From DATLAN01 sp035527455 (GTDB taxonomy: Bacteria; Planctomycetota; Planctomycetia; Pirellulales; Thermoguttaceae), in contig DATLAN010000298.1 in assembly GCA_035527455.1 (NCBI GenBank), forward strand, positions 1 to 10,685: 10,685 bases of DNA, in the 5' to 3' direction. A program made the translations under genes and the position numbers. Below the pieces are notes generated by a model, which ran no database searches, was not told the origin of the DNA, and was given only the letters and a program-made list of their open reading frames with translations. How positions within the stretch are numbered: the stretch's first letter is position 1; each line of letters begins with the position of its first letter. Shown here piece after piece: positions 7,310 to 10,685 of this stretch.

Positions 7310-7368
7310 AACGTGCTTCCACGGTGGCGTCGGTTTGGGGTATTTCGGTAAGAGCGTACGGTGAGGTC

Positions 7369-8685
7369 ATGGGTTCCACTCCGCGACGAGTTGTAATCAC
7401 GGGCATGGGGATCGTCAGCCCGTTGGGCAACACGATCGAGGAGTTTTGGGGGGCTCTTGCTACGGGCCGTAGCGGCGTGGGCCCGCTGACGAGCGTTCCC
7501 CCCAATGCCTTGCCCGTCTCGTTCGCGGCCGAAGCCGGCGGCTTCCAAGGCAACATCGAGGATTTCGGCCCCCTGGAAAAGGACCTCAAGAAGTCGATTC
7601 GCAAAGCGCTGAAGGTGCTGTGTCGGGAAAGCCAGATGGGGGTGGCGTCGGCCCAGTTGGCCTTGGCCGACTCGGCGATTTCCCCCGGGCAGTACGACCC
7701 GACTCGGATCGGGATCAGCTTCGGGGCCGACTACATGCTCACCGTTCCCGAAGAGTTTACCGAGGGGGTCCTGCAATGCCTCGATGAGGAAGGGCGGTTC
7801 GAGTTTTCCCGCTGGGCGACCGACGGGATGCCCAAGATGTCGCCCCTGTGGCTGCTGAAATACCTGCCCAATATGCCGGCCAGCCACTTGGCCATCTTCA
7901 ACGACCTGCGCGGCCCGAACAATTCGCTCACCCTTCGAGAGGCGGCGGCCAACTTGGCCGTTGGCGAGGCCTATCAAATCATCGTCCGGGGAAGCGCCGA
8001 CGTGATGGTCGCCGGCGCCACCGGCTCGCGATTGCACCCGATGAAAATGGTCCACGCCGTGCAGCAGGAGGAATTGGCCACCCCCAACGGGGACCCCACC
8101 CGGGCCAGCCGGCCGTTCGACCGCGATCGAAGCGGCATGGTTTTGGGGGAAGGGGCCGGCACGGTCGTGTTGGAGGAACTCGCCTCGGCCGAAGCCCGTG
8201 CAGCAACGATCTACGGCGAGGTCGTCGGTGCGGCCTCCAGCTCGGTGGTGGGCCGAAATCTCGTGGCCCGGCGCGATCAGGCGCTCGTCAACGTGATGCG
8301 CGCGGTGATGCAGCGTACCGGGGCCACGGCGGATGAAATCGGGCATGTCCACGCCCATGGCTTGAGCACCCGGAGTTGCGATGCCGAGGAGGCGCGGGCG
8401 ATCGATCAGATTTTCGCCACCCGCGGCGAACGGTTGCCCGTCGTGGCAGCAAAGAGTTATTTCGGCAATCTGGGAGCCGGCAGCGGAATGGTCGAGCTGA
8501 TTGCCAGCCTGCTGGCTCTCGAGCATGACCGACTCTTCCCGATTCTCAATTACGAGACTCCCGATCCAGAGTGTCCGGTCGCCGCGGTCACCGACGGCAC
8601 GACCGGATCGGGCAACAGTTTCGTGAACCTCAGCGTGACGCCGCAGGGCCAAGCGAGCGCCTTGATGGTCCGACGCTTCCGGTGA
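7369..8685 (+). CDS. Ketoacyl-ACP synthase (FabF-fold) paralogue lacking the active-site cysteine
   Basis: The 438-residue protein has KAS II architecture throughout: N-terminal RRVVITGMGIVSPLGN (6-21), an RGPN segment before the nucleophile elbow (181-184), SRPFDRDRSGMVLGEGAG (247-264), AHGLST (329-334) and AKSYFGNLGAGSG (361-373). Aligned with FabF, the condensing Cys is Glu191 (GPNNSLTLRE). The first His is kept (His330) and so is the Lys (Lys362), but the second His is Asn367. The C-terminal GFGGTN gate is also lost (GNSFVN). Condensation by the normal Cys-His-His route is therefore not expected. The pattern recalls chain-length factors (KS-beta) or KS-Q-type decarboxylases, which carry Gln instead. 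It may act as a heterodimer partner of an active KS encoded elsewhere. Start ATG 7369 fits the FabF N-terminus. The ORF is intact, unlike a decaying pseudogene. No acyl-carrier or partner KS gene is adjacent. Confidence 0.88.
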   Translation: MGSTPRRVVITGMGIVSPLGNTIEEFWGALATGRSGVGPLTSVPPNALPVSFAAEAGGFQGNIEDFGPLEKDLKKSIRKALKVLCRESQMGVASAQLALADSAISPGQYDPTRIGISFGADYMLTVPEEFTEGVLQCLDEEGRFEFSRWATDGMPKMSPLWLLKYLPNMPASHLAIFNDLRGPNNSLTLREAAANLAVGEAYQIIVRGSADVMVAGATGSRLHPMKMVHAVQQEELATPNGDPTRASRPFDRDRSGMVLGEGAGTVVLEELASAEARAATIYGEVVGAASSSVVGRNLVARRDQALVNVMRAVMQRTGATADEIGHVHAHGLSTRSCDAEEARAIDQIFATRGERLPVVAAKSYFGNLGAGSGMVELIASLLALEHDRLFPILNYETPDPECPVAAVTDGTTGSGNSFVNLSVTPQGQASALMVRRFR

Positions 8686-8688
8686 TTG

Positions 8689-8702
8689 CGCCACATGTGG
8701 CG
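8689..8702. repeat. Perfect 14-bp palindrome just after the ketoacyl-synthase-like stop
   Basis: CGCCACATGTGGCG begins 3 bases after the TGA at 8683-8685. It could be a protein-binding site or part of a transcript end. No T-run follows, so an intrinsic terminator is not supported. Confidence 0.5.
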
Positions 8703-8794
8703 ATGTGCGAGTCGCCTCTGGAGGTATTTCAAAGCCGGGCCGAAACGCCGTGACCTGCGTCTGTGTGCGATTTGCCTTCAGACGCCGGCATGAT

Positions 8795-8822
8795 TTGAAC
8801 AGCCAAGGCAATTGCATATAAT
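8795..8822 (+). promoter_or_regulatory. Sigma70-type promoter, distal to nusA
   Basis: TTGAAC (8795-8800) and a perfect TATAAT (8817-8822) are separated by 16 bases in a locally AT-rich patch that stands out from the GC-rich surroundings. It would give a leader of about 360 bases before nusA. Confidence 0.55.
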
Positions 8823-8953
8823 TAAGCCTGGCTATTTTTCCTAATGCCCCCTTGTGCCCCCTTTTCCCCGGGCCGGGGATTCGTTGCCATCGATACCTTC
8901 GTTTCAAGGGGCAATCGCTGGGAATGGGGCAGGATTGGGGTGTGGCGGCCGAC

Positions 8954-8982
8954 TTGACACCCCGAAAGCCGGCCGGTATGCT
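8954..8982 (+). promoter_or_regulatory. Sigma70-type promoter, proximal to nusA
   Basis: A perfect TTGACA (8954-8959) and TATGCT (8977-8982) are separated by 17 bases. Transcription would start near 8989, giving a leader of about 200 bases before the ATG at 9188. Confidence 0.6.
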
Positions 8983-9077
8983 TACCAGATTACCAAACCC
9001 GCTAAGTTGTGATTTCACAAGCTTTTGAAGCACTTCGGCCGTTCGGTCGGGCCGAGGCGGTGGGATGGTATTCGAGT

Positions 9078-9127
9078 AGCCGTAACCGGCTGCTGCCGTT
9101 GAGGTTGCGCAGCGGGCTCGGCTTTTT
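9078..9127 (+). promoter_or_regulatory. Possible attenuator-like fold in the nusA leader
   Basis: AGCCG (9078-9082) can pair with the nearby CGGCT (9087-9091, loop TAAC) or with a second CGGCT (9119-9123) that runs into TTTTT (9123-9127). The second option is reinforced by GCTGC (9089-9093) with GCAGC (9109-9113). These mutually exclusive folds followed by a U-run resemble a transcription attenuator. Each stem is only 5 bp, so this remains a suggestion. Confidence 0.25.
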
Positions 9128-9187
9128 GGATGACAGCCAGAATCGTACGGACGGCAAATGTCCCCGGTTGGGGGAAAGTGAAGTTCG

Positions 9188-10685
9188 ATGGACCCTAGCG
9201 AATTGCTGAGGATCGTGGATACGATCCACCGCGACAAAAACATCGACAAGGAAATCGTCTTCGAAGGGATCGAGGCGGCGCTGGTCTCCGCCGCCAAGAA
9301 ACACTTCGGCGAGGACGAGGAGATTGTCGTCCAGATCGACCGTGCGAACGGGTCCATTTCGGGCACCCATAACGGCGAGCCCCTCTCGCCCGAGGAAATG
9401 GCCGAACGCATCGGGGCCCAGACCGCCAAACAAGTCATGATCCAGAAGATCCGCGAGGCCGAACGCGACTCGCTGTTCAATAAATATGAAGAGCTTCGGG
9501 GGCAGTTGATGACCGGCCAGATCCAGCGTTACGAAGGAGGCGCCGCGACCGTCACCTTGCCCGACGTCGAGGCCATCCTCCCCCGCGGTGAACAGATCCC
9601 CGGCGAAACCCACCACGCCAACGAACGCGTTCGGGCGACCGTCTACGAAGTGCGCAAGGCCGGCAGTCGCGTGAAAGTCATCCTCACCCGTACGAAACCC
9701 CAACTGGTCCAGCGCCTCTTCGAGCAGGAGATCCCCGAAATCGCCGAGGGCGTGATCGAAATCAGGGCCATCGCCCGCGAACCCGGTTACCGCACCAAGG
9801 TCGCCGTCAGCAGTACCGATCAGCGGGTCGATTGCGTGGGAGCTTGCGTGGGCGTGCGGGGAAACCGCATCAAGAACATCGTCGACGAGCTGGCGGGCGA
9901 ACGGATCGACATCGTCCGTTACAGCGGCGACATGCAGTTGCTGATCCCCAATGCTCTCCAGCCGGCCGAGGTCGAGGAGGTGATTCTCTGCCAGATGCTG
10001 GGCCGGGCGATCGTGCTGGTCCGCGAGGATCAACTCTCGCTGGCCATCGGGCGCCGTGGACAGAACGTCCGGCTGGCCAGCAAACTCTGTGGCTGGGACA
10101 TTGAAATCATGACCCGCGATGAACTCGACGACCAAATCGAACAGGCCGTCGTGGGTTTCGCTTCGCTCGAGGGGGTCGAGGACGAACTTGCCGAGAAGCT
10201 TGTGGGGGAAGGGTTTTTGTCCTACGACGACCTCTCGGTCATCGAGCCGGAGGCCCTGATGGAAATGGGCGATCTCGGGCCCGCAGATGTTGAGGCGATC
10301 GTCCAAAAGGCCGAAGAAAAGGCCGAAGCAGCCGAGCAGGCAGCCATCGCACAGCGCCGGCAGCAGCGAGAGCAGGACCAACGGGAGGCGGCCGAAGCCC
10401 AACAAGCCGCCGAACAAGCCGGCGAGGAAGCCGCCGAACAAACCGGCGAGGAAGCGGCCGAACAAGCCGGCGAGGAAGCCGCCGAACAAACCGGCGAGGA
10501 AGCCGCCGAACAAACCGGCGAGGAAGCCGCCGAACAAGCCGGCGAGGAAGCCGCCGAACAAACCGGCGAGGAAGCCGCCGAACAAGCCGGCGAGGAAGCC
10601 GCCGAACAAGCCGGCGAGGAAGCCGCCGAACAAACCGGCGAGGAAGCCGCCGAACAAGCCGGCGAGGAAGCCGCCGAACAAACCG
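9188..10685 (+). CDS. nusA: Transcription termination/antitermination factor NusA (3' end outside window)
   Basis: NusA binds RNA polymerase and nascent RNA and tunes pausing, termination and antitermination. From ATG 9188, the 499 visible codons contain the N-terminal RNAP-binding domain (about 1-103), an S1 domain (about 105-170), KH1 with GVRG (222-225) and KH2 with GRRG (288-291, IGRRGQNVRLASKL). One helix-hairpin-helix-like segment follows (about 324-376). A Glu/Gln/Ala-rich tail begins near 377 and becomes an 8-residue tandem repeat from residue 408 (AEQAGEEA or AEQTGEEA), still running at the window edge. The core matches bacterial NusA well. The tail is an addition and differs from the E. 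coli acidic repeats AR1/AR2. The ATG has GGGGGA further upstream (about 13 bases) and MDPSELL at the expected N-terminus. infB usually follows nusA but is not visible here. Confidence 0.95.
   Translation, partial: MDPSELLRIVDTIHRDKNIDKEIVFEGIEAALVSAAKKHFGEDEEIVVQIDRANGSISGTHNGEPLSPEEMAERIGAQTAKQVMIQKIREAERDSLFNKYEELRGQLMTGQIQRYEGGAATVTLPDVEAILPRGEQIPGETHHANERVRATVYEVRKAGSRVKVILTRTKPQLVQRLFEQEIPEIAEGVIEIRAIAREPGYRTKVAVSSTDQRVDCVGACVGVRGNRIKNIVDELAGERIDIVRYSGDMQLLIPNALQPAEVEEVILCQMLGRAIVLVREDQLSLAIGRRGQNVRLASKLCGWDIEIMTRDELDDQIEQAVVGFASLEGVEDELAEKLVGEGFLSYDDLSVIEPEALMEMGDLGPADVEAIVQKAEEKAEAAEQAAIAQRRQQREQDQREAAEAQQAAEQAGEEAAEQTGEEAAEQAGEEAAEQTGEEAAEQTGEEAAEQAGEEAAEQTGEEAAEQAGEEAAEQAGEEAAEQTGEEAAEQAGEEAAEQT
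10409..10685 (+). repeat. 24-bp in-frame tandem repeat in the nusA 3' region, at least 11.5 copies
   Basis: Units start at 10409 and recur every 24 bases without indels to the window end: eleven complete copies and 13 bases of a twelfth. The only recurrent difference is GCC versus ACC at the fourth codon, giving Ala or Thr in the order A,T,A,T,T,A,T,A,A,T,A,T; copy 2 also ends GCG instead of GCC. Each unit encodes AEQ(A/T)GEEA with three Glu residues. Near identity at the DNA level, including third codon positions, points to recent expansion or continuing homogenisation. Confidence 0.97.

Larger units (their letters stand above)
8686..9187 (+). other. 502-base intergenic region with two promoters and nusA leader
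   Basis: No convincing gene is present. A short open frame at 9009-9209 overlaps the nusA start and has no family resemblance. In order, the region holds the palindrome at 8689-8702, a promoter-like site at 8795-8822, two copies of TGCCCCCTT (8845-8853 and 8855-8863), a small CCCCG/CGGGG hairpin (8866-8878), a second promoter at 8954-8982, a TTGTGA/TCACAA palindrome (9007-9020) and foldable leader sequence up to the nusA ATG. rimP, often found before nusA in other bacteria, is not here. Confidence 0.6.

Noticed and set aside
8689..8702. Palindrome CGCCACATGTGGCG as an intrinsic terminator
   Set aside because: There is no T-run on either side and no loop-forming centre, so it is recorded only as a palindrome.
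7303..9480. A 725-codon - strand open frame across the ketoacyl-synthase gene and the nusA start
   Set aside because: It spans two real + strand genes and their intergenic region, has no recognisable domain, and is a shadow of the opposite strand.
9002..10681. A 559-codon - strand frame beginning with many LFGGFLAG repeats
   Set aside because: It is the antisense reading of nusA and its 24-bp repeat. NusA has S1 and KH motifs in the sense frame, so the hydrophobic repeat protein is an artefact.
10409..10685. Tandem repeat considered as a CRISPR array
   Set aside because: The 24-bp units are directly contiguous, with no unique spacers, and stay in frame with nusA.

Overview
This GC-rich window most likely comes from a member of the Planctomycetota, probably a Pirellulales-like lineage. 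The reasons are a DUF1559 'prepilin-like' protein with the H-X9-DG signature, a BamA-type Omp85 protein with a very long proline-rich linker, and palindromic intergenic repeats of a kind I associate with these genomes. The assignment rests on gene content and style, not on a marker alignment.

Layout. Positions 1-321 carry no recognisable protein gene. They hold the 3' end (domains V and VI) of a group II intron on the + strand and a terminator-like hairpin facing the other way. Positions 322-3288 (- strand) encode an Omp85/BamA-type outer-membrane assembly protein. A 24-bp inverted repeat (3526-3608) separates it from a tight three-gene - strand cluster, read in the order 7021 to 3648: a DUF1559 pseudopilin-like protein, a small two-helix membrane protein, and a membrane-anchored MutS-family ATPase. 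The gaps are only 28 and 13 bases, and a good sigma70-type promoter (7071-7099) precedes the cluster.

The divergent gap 7100-7280 contains a double-hairpin repeat (7171-7217). On the + strand a promoter at 7281-7309 drives a ketoacyl-synthase-fold protein (7369-8685). Its active-site Cys is replaced by Glu and one catalytic His by Asn, so it looks like a chain-length-factor-type or otherwise non-condensing paralogue. A 502-base gap follows with two promoter-like sites and a foldable leader. NusA (9188 onward) runs off the window end while still inside a highly uniform 24-bp in-frame tandem repeat that encodes an acidic tail.

How the genes relate. NusA is core transcription machinery and BamA is core envelope biogenesis. 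The DUF1559/small membrane protein/MutS-like cluster is probably one transcription unit of envelope-associated proteins of unknown joint function. No complete mobile system, CRISPR array, tRNA or rRNA is visible. The most unusual items are the intron remnant with an altered catalytic triad, the ketoacyl synthase lacking its nucleophile, the expanded NusA tail repeat, and the membrane-bound MutS homologue next to a pseudopilin-like gene.
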